Shown here piece after piece: positions 24,384-32,422 of a DNA stretch of 64,000 nt; position 1 is the first letter of the stretch, and the number at the start of each line of letters is the position of its first letter. Both the position numbers and the translations under genes were made by a program. This stretch comes from Enterobacteriaceae bacterium 89 (lineage in GTDB: Bacteria > Pseudomonadota > Gammaproteobacteria > Enterobacterales > Enterobacteriaceae): positions 1 through 64,000 of the forward strand of contig RQJH01000003.1 of NCBI GenBank assembly GCA_014156375.1. Reading direction: 5' to 3'. The notes under the pieces were generated by a model. That model worked only from the letters and a program-made list of their open reading frames with translations. It searched no databases and was not told the origin of the DNA.

Positions 24384-25901
24384 ATGACAGCAAAATATCA
24401 AACTATTGTAACTACGCTTGGCGCAGCAAAATTTGCAGCAGCCCTTCTGCCTGGTGGAAAAAAAGTCAATATCACAGCTATGGCCGTTGGCGATGGTGGT
24501 GGCAGCTTGCCAACGCCTGGCAGTGAGCAAACGAAACTGATTAATGAGACATGGCGCCATGCGCTGAACAAAATAAGTATCGATAACAAAAATAAAAACT
24601 ATGTCATTGCTGAGCTCGTCATTCCTCCTGAAGTAGGGGGATTCTGGATGAGAGAAGTTGGCCTGTTTGATGACAGCGGTTCCATGATTGCTGTTGGCAA
24701 TATGGCTGAAAGCTATAAGCCTAAACTTGAGGAAGGTTCCGGGCGAGCACAAACTGTTCGCATGGTCATTATGGTTAGCGACACAGCAGCTATTGAGCTG
24801 ACTATTGACACGACAACTGTGATGGCTTCACAAGATTATGTGGATGATAAAATTGCTCAGCATGAACAATCTCGAAATCATCCTGATGCCACACTGACCG
24901 CTAAAGGTTTTACCCAGCTTAGCAATGCTGTCGACAGTAGCGCTGAGAATCTGGCTGCGACATCAAAAGCCGTTAAGCTGGTTAATGACAACGCTAATGG
25001 GCGAGTTCCAGCGAATCGTACTGTCAATGGGCACGCGCTAAGTAACAACATCAACGTCACGTCTCAGGATATTTTTGATGGGCAATCCGTTGCGCTTGAT
25101 GCTGCGGATCTGGATACCATAAAAACCCCTGGGCTTTACTTTCAGCCAGCAAATGCCAACACCTCTGCTGCCAGACACTACCCTGAAAATAATGCCGGAA
25201 CGCTGATTGTCTATAAGAATGCGGGGGTCACGCAGATTTACCGTATTTACAATACATCACGCAGCTATTCCCGAAGCCAGTATGCTGACGGGGGTTGGAC
25301 TGCATGGTCACCGGACGACGCATTTCCGGTAGGAGCGCCAATCCCGTGGCCATCAGATTCCATTCCTGTTGGATACGCGTTAATGCAAGGGCAAACTTTC
25401 GATAAGGCTGCGTATCCGCTGTTAGCTCTGGCCTACCCTTCAGGGATTATTCCTGATATGCGTGGGTGGATGATAAAAGGCAAACCAGCTTCTGGACGAA
25501 ACGCACTATCCTATGAACAGGACGAAAATAAATCTCACACCCATGGTGCTTATGCTGAAAATTCAGCAGCACAGAATGTTACCAGCACAACATTTGATTA
25601 TGGCTCACGCGGAACTGACGGTGTAGGCGATCACGCCCATGCCTACACCCGCTTTAGCTTTGATTCCACTGCGGGTTCTTCTGGCTCCTCAGGAAATAAC
25701 TACAAGCATCTGTTAAATCCAGCTCTGATAGATACAGCCACAACCGGCGCTGGTGCGCACTCGCACAGCGTTTATATTGGCGCACACAACCATACGATAA
25801 CCGTGCCAGCTCATTCACATAATATTGGCGTATCTGCATCAGGGAATGTCGAAAACACCGTCAAAAACATTGCATTTAATTATATTGTAAGGATGGCATG
25901 A
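24384..25901 (+). CDS. H: Tail fibre protein gpH with collar domain and HxH-rich tip
   Basis: This is the predicted receptor-binding fibre, 505 residues (P2 gpH is about 669). The N-terminal 150-200 residues ([32 protein letters not shown]) are the conserved baseplate-attachment part. A tail-collar domain lies near 315-370 ([20 protein letters not shown]). The C-terminal region carries five His-x-His pairs between residues 385 and 479 and ends [16 protein letters not shown], as in lambda Stf-like fibres. HxH pairs may bind metal along a needle. The gene is AT-rich compared with its neighbours, and no fibre-assembly gene (G/Tfa) follows. Host range should be set here; the target is unknown. 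Confidence 0.9.
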   Translation: MTAKYQTIVTTLGAAKFAAALLPGGKKVNITAMAVGDGGGSLPTPGSEQTKLINETWRHALNKISIDNKNKNYVIAELVIPPEVGGFWMREVGLFDDSGSMIAVGNMAESYKPKLEEGSGRAQTVRMVIMVSDTAAIELTIDTTTVMASQDYVDDKIAQHEQSRNHPDATLTAKGFTQLSNAVDSSAENLAATSKAVKLVNDNANGRVPANRTVNGHALSNNINVTSQDIFDGQSVALDAADLDTIKTPGLYFQPANANTSAARHYPENNAGTLIVYKNAGVTQIYRIYNTSRSYSRSQYADGGWTAWSPDDAFPVGAPIPWPSDSIPVGYALMQGQTFDKAAYPLLALAYPSGIIPDMRGWMIKGKPASGRNALSYEQDENKSHTHGAYAENSAAQNVTSTTFDYGSRGTDGVGDHAHAYTRFSFDSTAGSSGSSGNNYKHLLNPALIDTATTGAGAHSHSVYIGAHNHTITVPAHSHNIGVSASGNVENTVKNIAFNYIVRMA

Positions 25902-25935
25902 TTTTATAAAATCATTTTAAATGATAGATATTTAT

Positions 25936-25964
25936 AAGCGACAACGCCCGTTGTCGCTTTTTTT
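25936..25964 (+). terminator. Intrinsic terminator after fibre gene H
   Basis: The stem AAGCGACAAC/GTTGTCGCTT (25936-25945 with 25950-25959) has a 4-nt loop and a run of seven T. It ends the X-to-H transcript where gene G would be in P2. Confidence 0.9.
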
Positions 25965-25987
25965 ATACTTATTTTTCCTCTCCTCGT

Positions 25988-26005
25988 TGTGCCATCGCCA
26001 ACCCA
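25988..26005 (+). promoter_or_regulatory. Candidate Ogr-type activator site before FI
   Basis: TGT-N12-CCA in the context CGTTGTGCCATCGCCAAC. Its centre is about 80 bp from the FI ATG. With the P2-type offset of -55 it would give a start near 26052, with AAATAG (26041-26046) as a poor -10. It follows the H terminator, so FI through D needs its own promoter. Confidence 0.45.
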
Positions 26006-26076
26006 ACCCCAACAAATAGCCCGCCGGAGCAAAATAAGGAAAATAGCACTCACCCCAACACCACGGAGTAAATTGG

Positions 26077-27267
26077 ATGAGTGACTACCATCACGGCGTT
26101 CAGGTTGTCGAAATCAACGACGGCACGCGCGTCATTTCAACTGTATCAACCGCTATTGTCGGCATGGTCTGTACGGCCAGCGACGCCGATGCGGAGATGT
26201 TCCCGCTGAACGAACCGGTTCTGGTGACTAACGTGCAAAGCGCTATCGCCAAAGCCGGTACCAAAGGCACCCTTTCCACCTCGCTGCAGGCGATTGCCGA
26301 CCAGGCTAAACCGGTGACCGTTGTGGTTCGCGTGGCTGAAGGCGCTGGCGACGATCCGGAAGCAGCTTTTGCGCAGACCGTGTCCAATATCATCGGCACC
26401 ACCGATGAAAACGGTAAATACACTGGTCTGAAGGCGCTGCTGACCGCAGAAGCCGTCACCGGCGTGAAGCCCCGCATTCTGGGCGTACCGGGCTTTGATA
26501 CCCAGGAAGTGGCCACGGCTCTGGCGCCAATTTGCCAGAAGCTGCGCGCTTTCGGTTATATCAGCGCCTGGGAGTGTAAAACGCTTTCCGATGCGATCGC
26601 CTATCGTAAAAACTTCAGCCATCGCGAACTGATGCTGATTTGGCCTGATTTCCTCGCCTGGGATACCGTCAGCAATTCCAGCACCACGGCCTACGCTACG
26701 GCCCGTGCGCTTGGCCTGCGCGCCTATATCGACCAGACCACCGGCTGGCACAAAACCCTGTCCAACGTTGGCGTCAATGGCGTCACCGGGATCAGCGCCT
26801 CCGTGTTCTGGGATCTGCAGGAGTCCGGCACCGATGCGGATCTGCTGAACGAAGCGGGGATCACCACCCTGGTGCGTAAAGACGGATTCCGTTTCTGGGG
26901 CAACCGCACCTGCTCTGACGATCCGCTGTTCCTGTTTGAGAACTACACCCGCACCGCACAGGTGATCGCCGACACCATGGCCGAAGCCCATATGTGGGCC
27001 GTGGATAAGCCGATTACCGCCACGCTTATCCGCGACATCATCGACGGTATCAACGCTAAATTCCGCGAGCTGAAAACCAATGGCTACATCATCGATGCCA
27101 CCTGCTGGTTCGATGAAGACGCGAACGACGCCGAGACGCTGAAGGCCGGCAAGCTGTATATCGATTACGACTATACGCCGGTGCCGCCTCTGGAAAATCT
27201 GACCTTACGCCAGCGCATTACCGATAAATATCTGGCAAACCTGGTCTCCTCGGTCAACAACAAGTAA
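26077..27267 (+). CDS. FI: Contractile tail sheath protein gpFI
   Basis: This is the tail sheath subunit of P2-like contractile tails, 396 residues, the same as P2. It polymerises around the tube and contracts to drive the tube into the target cell. The start MSDYHHGVQVVEINDGTR, DLQESGTDADLL, GFRFWGNRTCSDDPLF and the ending YDYTPVPPLENLTL are conserved; the Trp/Gly motif GFRFWGNRT is typical of sheath proteins. It is the first gene of the FI-to-D operon. GGAG lies 9 bp upstream of the ATG. Confidence 0.96.
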   Translation: MSDYHHGVQVVEINDGTRVISTVSTAIVGMVCTASDADAEMFPLNEPVLVTNVQSAIAKAGTKGTLSTSLQAIADQAKPVTVVVRVAEGAGDDPEAAFAQTVSNIIGTTDENGKYTGLKALLTAEAVTGVKPRILGVPGFDTQEVATALAPICQKLRAFGYISAWECKTLSDAIAYRKNFSHRELMLIWPDFLAWDTVSNSSTTAYATARALGLRAYIDQTTGWHKTLSNVGVNGVTGISASVFWDLQESGTDADLLNEAGITTLVRKDGFRFWGNRTCSDDPLFLFENYTRTAQVIADTMAEAHMWAVDKPITATLIRDIIDGINAKFRELKTNGYIIDATCWFDEDANDAETLKAGKLYIDYDYTPVPPLENLTLRQRITDKYLANLVSSVNNK

Positions 27268-27279
27268 GGAACCTGATAC

Positions 27280-27798
27280 ATGGCTATGCCGCGTAAATTG
27301 AAATTAATGAACGTGTTCCTCAATGGTTACAGTTACCAGGGGGTCGCCAAATCCATCACGCTGCCAAAACTGACGCGCAAGATTGAAAACTACCGCGGCG
27401 CCGGGATGAACGGCAGTGCCCCAATCGACATGGGCCTCGATGATGAAGCGCTGTCGATGGAGTGGTCATTGGGTGGTTTTCCGGATGCCGTTATCTGGGA
27501 AATGTATGCCGCGACCGGCATCGATGGCGTGCCGATTCGCTTTGCTGGCTCCTATCAGCGCGACGACTCCGGTGACACCAGCGCCGTCGAAGTGGTGATG
27601 CGCGGACGCCAGAAAGAGATCGACACCGGGGAAAACAAGCCGGGTGAAGATACCGAAGCCAAAATCTCCGTGGTCTGCACCTACTTCAAACTGACCATCG
27701 ACGGTAAAGAGCTGGTGGAAATCGACACCATCAACATGATTGAGAAAATCAACGGCGTCGATCGCCTCGAACAGCACCGCCGCAATATCGGTCTGTAA
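27280..27798 (+). CDS. FII: Tail tube protein gpFII
   Basis: This is the major tail tube subunit, 172 residues, as in P2 gpFII. It stacks in hexameric rings inside the sheath. The start MAMPRKLKLMNVFLNGYSY, GAGMNGSAPIDMGLDDEAL and the C-terminal KINGVDRLEQHRRNIGL are diagnostic. It follows the sheath gene by 12 bp with AAGGAACC as ribosome-binding site. Confidence 0.95.
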   Translation: MAMPRKLKLMNVFLNGYSYQGVAKSITLPKLTRKIENYRGAGMNGSAPIDMGLDDEALSMEWSLGGFPDAVIWEMYAATGIDGVPIRFAGSYQRDDSGDTSAVEVVMRGRQKEIDTGENKPGEDTEAKISVVCTYFKLTIDGKELVEIDTINMIEKINGVDRLEQHRRNIGL

Positions 27799-27855
27799 TC
27801 TCTTCCGGCCAGCTCGTCTGGCCGGACCTTCCGTTTATCTACAGGACACCAGCTA

Positions 27856-28131
27856 ATGACCACACAGGAAACCGTAACCCTCGACACCCCAATCAAGCGC
27901 GGCGAACAGGTGATTGACACCCTCAGCGTGTTGAAACCAAATGCCGGCACCCTGCGCGGCGTAAGCCTTGCCGCAATTGCCGGTTCAGAAGTGGACGCGC
28001 TGATCAAAGTGCTGCCACGCATGACCCTGCCTTCGCTGACCGAGCAGGAAGTAGCGGCGCTGGAACTGCCTGATCTGATTGCGCTGGCGGGCAAGGTGGT
28101 TGGTTTTTTGTCACCGGGTTCGGCGCAGTAA
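27856..28131 (+). CDS. E: Tail assembly chaperone gpE (zero-frame product)
   Basis: This is the 91-residue P2 gpE homologue, same length. It is a tail assembly chaperone that works with its frameshifted form on the tape measure protein, as gpG/gpGT do in lambda. It starts MTTQETVTLDTPIKRGEQVI and ends GFLSPGSAQ. A TTTTTTG slippery heptamer lies near its 3' end at 28104-28110. Confidence 0.92.
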   Translation: MTTQETVTLDTPIKRGEQVIDTLSVLKPNAGTLRGVSLAAIAGSEVDALIKVLPRMTLPSLTEQEVAALELPDLIALAGKVVGFLSPGSAQ

Positions 28132-28283
28132 CCTTCCCGAAAGATCTGTCGGTCGACGATCTGATGGCGGACATTGCGGTGATTTTTCACTGGCCACCCT
28201 CAGAGCTCTTCCCGATGAGCCTGACCGAACTCATAACCTGGCGCGAAAAAGCGCTACAGCGAAGCGGACACACGAATGAGTAA
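27856..28283 (+). CDS. E': Tail assembly chaperone gpE+E', -1 ribosomal frameshift fusion
   Basis: Zero frame runs from 27856 through TTG at 28108-28110. A -1 slip on T-TTT-TTG (28104-28110) continues at 28110 with VTGFGAVTFPKDLSVDDLMA and ends at TAA 28281-28283. The predicted fusion has 142 residues, the size of P2 E+E'. The extension (VIFHWPPSELF, ELITWREKALQR) is conserved. It overlaps the tape measure start by 8 bp. The same slippery heptamer is used in P2. Confidence 0.88.
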
Positions 28284-29937
28284 CAGCACAACACTCCAGG
28301 TATTACTCAAGACAGTCGACCTGGCGAGCCGCCCGTTTAAAGCGATCCAGACGGCAAGCCTGTCTCTGTCCGGAAATATCGATACGACCCGCCAGAAGCT
28401 CAATACTCTGAACGCCCAGGCGGCACAGATTGACGGCTACCGCGCCGCGGAGTCCGAACTCAGCCAGACAGGCAAAGCGCTGGCGGCTGCCAAAGCGAAT
28501 ACCCAACAGCTGGCGATAGCGTTCAGAAGCAGCACTCAGCCGACGCACATCCAGGTACAGGAGCTGGCTTCGGCACGAGAGAACGTCAATCACCTGAAGC
28601 AACAGCAGACTGGCCTGCGTCTGACCCTTCAGCAGCAGCGGCTCGGAATGCTGGCATCCGGAACCAGCGCGCAGGCGCTGACCGCAAACGACAGCCAGCT
28701 TCGCCTCTCCATCACTCAAACGACCGAGCGCCTGAATCAACAGCAAAAACGGCTGGAGCAGGTGCGTGACTGGAAACAAAAAGTCAGCAGCGTTAAGGAA
28801 GGATATCAGCGCCGCCAGGGCTATGCCGATCAGGCGTCCTCAATGGGCGCTTCAGGCCTGGCCTTTGCCAACAAGATTATCGCCCCTCGCGCCGCAGCGG
28901 CACAGCAGCAGGAAGAAGCGCATCAAAGCCAGAGCGTGGACCAGCCGCAGCCACTTTTTAGCGCCCTAAACATGGGTAGCCTGAGCGGCGATCTGGCGAA
29001 GCTGACGGCAGCCAAAAACCAGCTCAGCGTGGACTGGTTTGCGCCACAGGCAGACTCCCAGCGCCTGCTGATTCAGACCGCCACCGACTATCTGCAAAAG
29101 CTCGACGGCTGGGTGCAGAAAAACGGTGAACTGTTTCAGACCTTCGGCACCATTGCCGCCGTGGCGGCAGGTGTCGCCGGAGTCGTTGGTGCGATTGGCA
29201 GCGTCGTCGGACCGGTGCTGGGCGGGATTAATATGGTGATGACGGCAGCCTCACTGCTCGGCCCGGTATTCCAGGGCGTGGCAATCGCCATTGGCGCACT
29301 TTCCTTGCCCGTTGTCGGGGTGGTTGCCGTTGTCGCCGGGGCAGCGCTCCTCATCCGCAAGTTCTGGGAACCGCTCAGCGCCTTCTTTGGCGGTCTGTTT
29401 GGCGGCATTTCTCAGGTTGTGCAATGGACGTTCTCAGGCTTCGGTGAAGCATTACAGACTGTCTGGCAGAAATTCAGCGATCTGGCGAGCCCGATCCACT
29501 TCACTGAGAAAACGCTAAACAGCTGCCGCGAAGCTGGAGTGTTATTCGGCTGGCGGCTGGCTGAAGCACTGCTGTGGCCGATTAACATGCTCAAACAGCT
29601 CGTCAGCCTGGCAGATCCCGTGCTGGAGTTTCTGAATCTGAAGGAGAAAACCCCTCAGCTTTCAGTACCTCAGGCAGGCCCGCAGCCACTGAGCGCTCCG
29701 GATTCATACATCACGCCGACCAGCGAGCTTAGCAGCTATTCGGGCGCTGACTTTCAGGCTATCGTCCCCAAAAGCAGTCACTCCTACAACGATCAAAGTA
29801 CCCACAACCTCAGCGTTACCATTACGGGCAGTGATGCCCCCGCCCCGGATCTCGCACGAGCTGTTCGTCAGGAACTTGAGCAATACCAGCAACAGTCCCT
29901 GTTCAACCAGCGCGCTTACCTGAATTACAGCGGTTAA
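28276..29937 (+). CDS. T: Tape measure protein gpT (short)
   Basis: The tape measure protein sets tail length and is ejected into the target. This one has 553 residues, much shorter than the roughly 815 of P2 gpT. It keeps an N-terminal coiled-coil region (about 10-170, Gln/Ala-rich heptads) and a long hydrophobic stretch (about 295-360, FGTIAAVAAGVAGVVGAIGS onwards, ending ALLIRKFWEPLSAFFGGLFG). The C-terminal part has PQLSVPQAGPQPLSAP. There is no sign of a frameshift, so the tail is predicted to be shorter than that of P2. The start overlaps E' by 8 bp. Confidence 0.92.
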   Translation: MSNSTTLQVLLKTVDLASRPFKAIQTASLSLSGNIDTTRQKLNTLNAQAAQIDGYRAAESELSQTGKALAAAKANTQQLAIAFRSSTQPTHIQVQELASARENVNHLKQQQTGLRLTLQQQRLGMLASGTSAQALTANDSQLRLSITQTTERLNQQQKRLEQVRDWKQKVSSVKEGYQRRQGYADQASSMGASGLAFANKIIAPRAAAAQQQEEAHQSQSVDQPQPLFSALNMGSLSGDLAKLTAAKNQLSVDWFAPQADSQRLLIQTATDYLQKLDGWVQKNGELFQTFGTIAAVAAGVAGVVGAIGSVVGPVLGGINMVMTAASLLGPVFQGVAIAIGALSLPVVGVVAVVAGAALLIRKFWEPLSAFFGGLFGGISQVVQWTFSGFGEALQTVWQKFSDLASPIHFTEKTLNSCREAGVLFGWRLAEALLWPINMLKQLVSLADPVLEFLNLKEKTPQLSVPQAGPQPLSAPDSYITPTSELSSYSGADFQAIVPKSSHSYNDQSTHNLSVTITGSDAPAPDLARAVRQELEQYQQQSLFNQRAYLNYSG

Positions 29938-29950
29938 GGAGAATTCACTC

Positions 29951-30415
29951 ATGATGCTCGCCCTTGGGCTCTTTGTCTTCGAACGTAGAACCCTCCCCTA
30001 TCAATCCTTAAAGCGTGACGCCAGCTACAGCTGGGTGCCAAATAAGCGCATGGGAAAACGTAGCGCCTACCAGTTTCTCGGCCCGGGTGAAGAAAAAATC
30101 ACCCTTGATGGCGCTCTGTTCACCGAAATCACTGGCGGCAGAGTCACTCTGGCGTTAATTCGGTTTATGGCTGAACAGGGCTGCGCCTGGCCCCTTTTGG
30201 ACGGCAACGGCACGATTTACGGCATGTATGTGGTCAGCAGCGTAGTCGAAACCGACTCCGAGTTCTTTCCCGACGGTACGCCGCGCAAAATCAGCTTTAC
30301 TCTGACGCTGACCCGGGTCGATGAGTCTCTGGTGGCGATGGCAGGTAATCTGCGTGAACTACCCGGCGCCTTGCTGGACAAAGCGACCGGGATCATCGGG
30401 CAATTGGGGGGATAG
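29951..30415 (+). CDS. U: Tail terminator/assembly protein gpU
   Basis: This is the P2 gpU homologue, 154 residues (159 in P2), a tail protein thought to act at the tail tip/hub. It starts MMLALGLFVFERRTLPYQ and has YQFLGPGEEKITLDG, WPLLDGNGTIYGMYV and DGTPRKISFTLTLTRVDESL. It follows T after 13 bp with AAGGAGAA upstream. Confidence 0.92.
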   Translation: MMLALGLFVFERRTLPYQSLKRDASYSWVPNKRMGKRSAYQFLGPGEEKITLDGALFTEITGGRVTLALIRFMAEQGCAWPLLDGNGTIYGMYVVSSVVETDSEFFPDGTPRKISFTLTLTRVDESLVAMAGNLRELPGALLDKATGIIGQLGG

Positions 30416-30417
30416 TC

Positions 30418-31662
30418 ATGGCCATATCATTGTTAGATGAAGGCGAGAGCCAACTGGATAAGTTAATCCAGAATGGCAAAGAAAAGCTGGAGTCCATAAA
30501 AGACTCGGTGAATCAGTTCGCGGGCGTCTCCACGCCTGACTTTATGCTGGAACTGATGCCAGATAACGACCAGTCAGAAAAGCAGTCAGTTAAAGATCTG
30601 ACGCCCGTTTTCACCCCGCGCTTAATCTCGCTCTCCCTGACGGACAATCGCGGCTTCATTGCCGACAAGCTGGAAATTGACCTCGATGATAGCGATGGCC
30701 AGGTTGAACTGCCCGAGCGCCAAAAACACCTGAGGCTGTGCCTCGGCTGGAAGGGTCGTCCCCTCACCGAAATGGGGCTGTTTGTGGTCGATACTATCCA
30801 GCATACTGGCGCGCCCGATCGGGTGAAGATTGTCGCCTCCAGCGCCGAACTGGCGGGGAAAATTAACGCCGCAACTAGCTTTTCCTGGCATGACGCCACC
30901 GTGGGTCACATTGTGGAAACTCTTGCTCAAAAATATGGGCTAACACCGAAAATAGACAACGATCTTCGGGGGATAAAAATCCATATAGACCAGACAGGGG
31001 AATCGGATGCCGCTTTTCTCACCAGACTGGCGAGCCGCAACGGTGCGGAAGTTGCGTTGAAATTTGGGGAGCTACGCTTTTTCAAACCCGGTCAATCAAA
31101 GATCCCAGAAGTAGAGATCGTCCGCGCCCTGGGCGATACGCACATGTTCATGATTGCCGATCGTCCTAACTTTACCGGGGTCACCGCCGAGTGGCTGGAG
31201 ACCAAAGACCCCAGCCAGAAAAACCAGCAGGTGACTCTGCAACGCAAAAGCAGTGAACAGCCCCCTCCGCCGCAACAGCATCCCGGTGCGACAACACCGG
31301 CTAAGCCTGCTCAGAGCAATACTGGCGAATCTTTGGCTGGCGTGAAGGGCAACGTGATACTTTTAAGAACCCTGTATGCCAGTAAAAAACAGGCAGAGGA
31401 TGCTGCGCGTGCCGCGTGGAAAAAATATCAAGCCGGGGCGGCCGTTTTTAACCTTACTCTGGCGACAGGGCGCGAAACCTTAAAGCCGGACACTCCCGTC
31501 AGAGTGAAAGGGTTCAAAAAAACTATCGACGATCGCCCGTGGATTATTAAAGCGCTGACCCATATGGTCAATGACTCCGGTTACACCACCAAACTGGATC
31601 TTGAAGTGGGCATTGCCGGTGAAACCTATTACATCCAGAGCAAAGAAGAAAAAGCAAACTAA
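30418..31662 (+). CDS. D: Late control/baseplate hub protein gpD
   Basis: This is a P2 gpD homologue (T4 gp27-like hub at the base of the spike), 414 residues (387 in P2). The conserved core includes TPRLISLSLTDNRGF, DDSDGQVELPERQKHL and GEYDAAFLTRLA-type sequence (here GESDAAFLTRLASRNG). The extra length is partly a proline/glutamine-rich linker near residues 278-305 (SEQPPPPQQHPGATTPAKPA). After the linker comes a domain (VILLRTLYASKKQAEDAARA) common in gpD-like proteins. It is the last tail gene and lies 2 bp after U. Confidence 0.92.
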   Translation: MAISLLDEGESQLDKLIQNGKEKLESIKDSVNQFAGVSTPDFMLELMPDNDQSEKQSVKDLTPVFTPRLISLSLTDNRGFIADKLEIDLDDSDGQVELPERQKHLRLCLGWKGRPLTEMGLFVVDTIQHTGAPDRVKIVASSAELAGKINAATSFSWHDATVGHIVETLAQKYGLTPKIDNDLRGIKIHIDQTGESDAAFLTRLASRNGAEVALKFGELRFFKPGQSKIPEVEIVRALGDTHMFMIADRPNFTGVTAEWLETKDPSQKNQQVTLQRKSSEQPPPPQQHPGATTPAKPAQSNTGESLAGVKGNVILLRTLYASKKQAEDAARAAWKKYQAGAAVFNLTLATGRETLKPDTPVRVKGFKKTIDDRPWIIKALTHMVNDSGYTTKLDLEVGIAGETYYIQSKEEKAN

Positions 31663-31721
31663 CTTGCAAATGCAAACTTAACTGTTATGATAATCCTGTA
31701 CTCAACGAGGGAGGAACTCAC

Positions 31722-31910
31722 ATGATGCATTGCCCTGTTTGTCAGCAGACGGCCCACGCCCGTTCCAGCCGGTATCTGAGCGCGGAAACCAAGGAGCGCT
31801 ATCACCAGTGCCGTAACGTGGAGTGCGGCTGCACATTTGTGACGCATGAGAGCCTGGCGCGCTATATCGTCAAGCCGACGGTGGCAACAGCGAGCGCACC
31901 GCGCATTTAA
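31722..31910 (+). CDS. ogr: Ogr/Delta zinc-finger activator of late transcription
   Basis: This is a 62-residue P2 Ogr homologue (72 in P2) that binds late promoters and contacts the RNA polymerase alpha subunit. Four zinc ligands read Cys4-x2-Cys7-x22-Cys30-x4-Cys35, exactly the Ogr spacing, followed by FVTHESLARYIVKP. GGGAGG lies 7 bp before ATG 31722. The upstream 60 bp has the inverted repeat TTGCA-AA-TGCAA (31671-31682) and a TATGAT-like -10 near 31686. Its retention implies that tail genes remain under a single late switch. It is the right-most gene of the element. Confidence 0.93.
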   Translation: MMHCPVCQQTAHARSSRYLSAETKERYHQCRNVECGCTFVTHESLARYIVKPTVATASAPRI

Positions 31911-31927
31911 TCTTGAATTTGCAAACT

Positions 31928-31953
31928 AAAAAACCTGCTGCAGCAGGTTTTTT
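31928..31953. terminator. Bidirectional terminator after ogr
   Basis: AAAAAACCTGC-TGCA-GCAGGTTTTTT is a perfect palindrome with A and T runs on its two sides, so it can stop transcripts from either strand. It marks the right edge of the element towards rplS. Confidence 0.85.
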
Positions 31954-31982
31954 TATGCCTGTGAATTTCCGATCGACAGGCA

Positions 31983-32018
31983 AGAAAAAGGGCCAGCCTT
32001 TCGGCCAGCCCTTTTTTT
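31983..32018 (-). terminator. Terminator of the rpsP-rimM-trmD-rplS operon
   Basis: As minus-strand RNA, GGGCUGGCC pairs with GGCUGGCCC through nine pairs including two G-U wobbles around a GAAA tetraloop. A U run follows. It starts 14 bp after the rplS stop. Confidence 0.88.
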
Positions 32019-32031
32019 ACACGGATGTCGC

Positions 32032-32385
<354 letters not shown>

Positions 32386-32422
32386 TTAATCTCTTATCCT
32401 GGGTAAACTGATATTGGGGGCT

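Larger units (their letters stand above)
15614..31910. mobile_element. P2/186-derived tail-only element, putative R-type tailocin locus
   Basis: The order is cI, early genes, A, LexA-controlled gene, then X, holin, endolysin, lysB, lysC, R, V, W, J, I, H, FI, FII, E/E', T, U, D, ogr. This is the order of an integrated P2/186 prophage with three parts missing: the integrase end, the block cos-Q-P-O-N-M-L (packaging and head), and genes S and G. All retained reading frames look intact, so loss was selective rather than random decay. Tail, lysis and control genes without head genes is the signature of a contractile tail bacteriocin. No direct repeat (att) could be recognised at the borders with yfiB-side DNA or rplS. 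Bactericidal function is inference. Confidence 0.85.

Noticed and set aside
15614-31910. A phage satellite or type VI-like/contractile injection system as alternative reading of the tail cluster.
   Set aside because: Gene content and order are those of P2 tails with holin, spanins and Ogr; no AAA+ ATPase, no toxin cargo genes and no capsid-remodelling genes are present.
16247-31926. The 13-bp sequence GAATTTGCAAACT occurs near 16246-16258 (inside the repressor gene) and near 31914-31926 (right after ogr), suggesting att repeats.
   Set aside because: The left copy lies inside an intact repressor gene, not at a border, and one or two 13-bp matches are expected by chance in 16 kb.
15542-31982. 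Searched for CRISPR arrays, tRNA genes and insertion sequences around the element.
   Set aside because: No spaced direct repeats, no cloverleaf sequence and no transposase frame was found.
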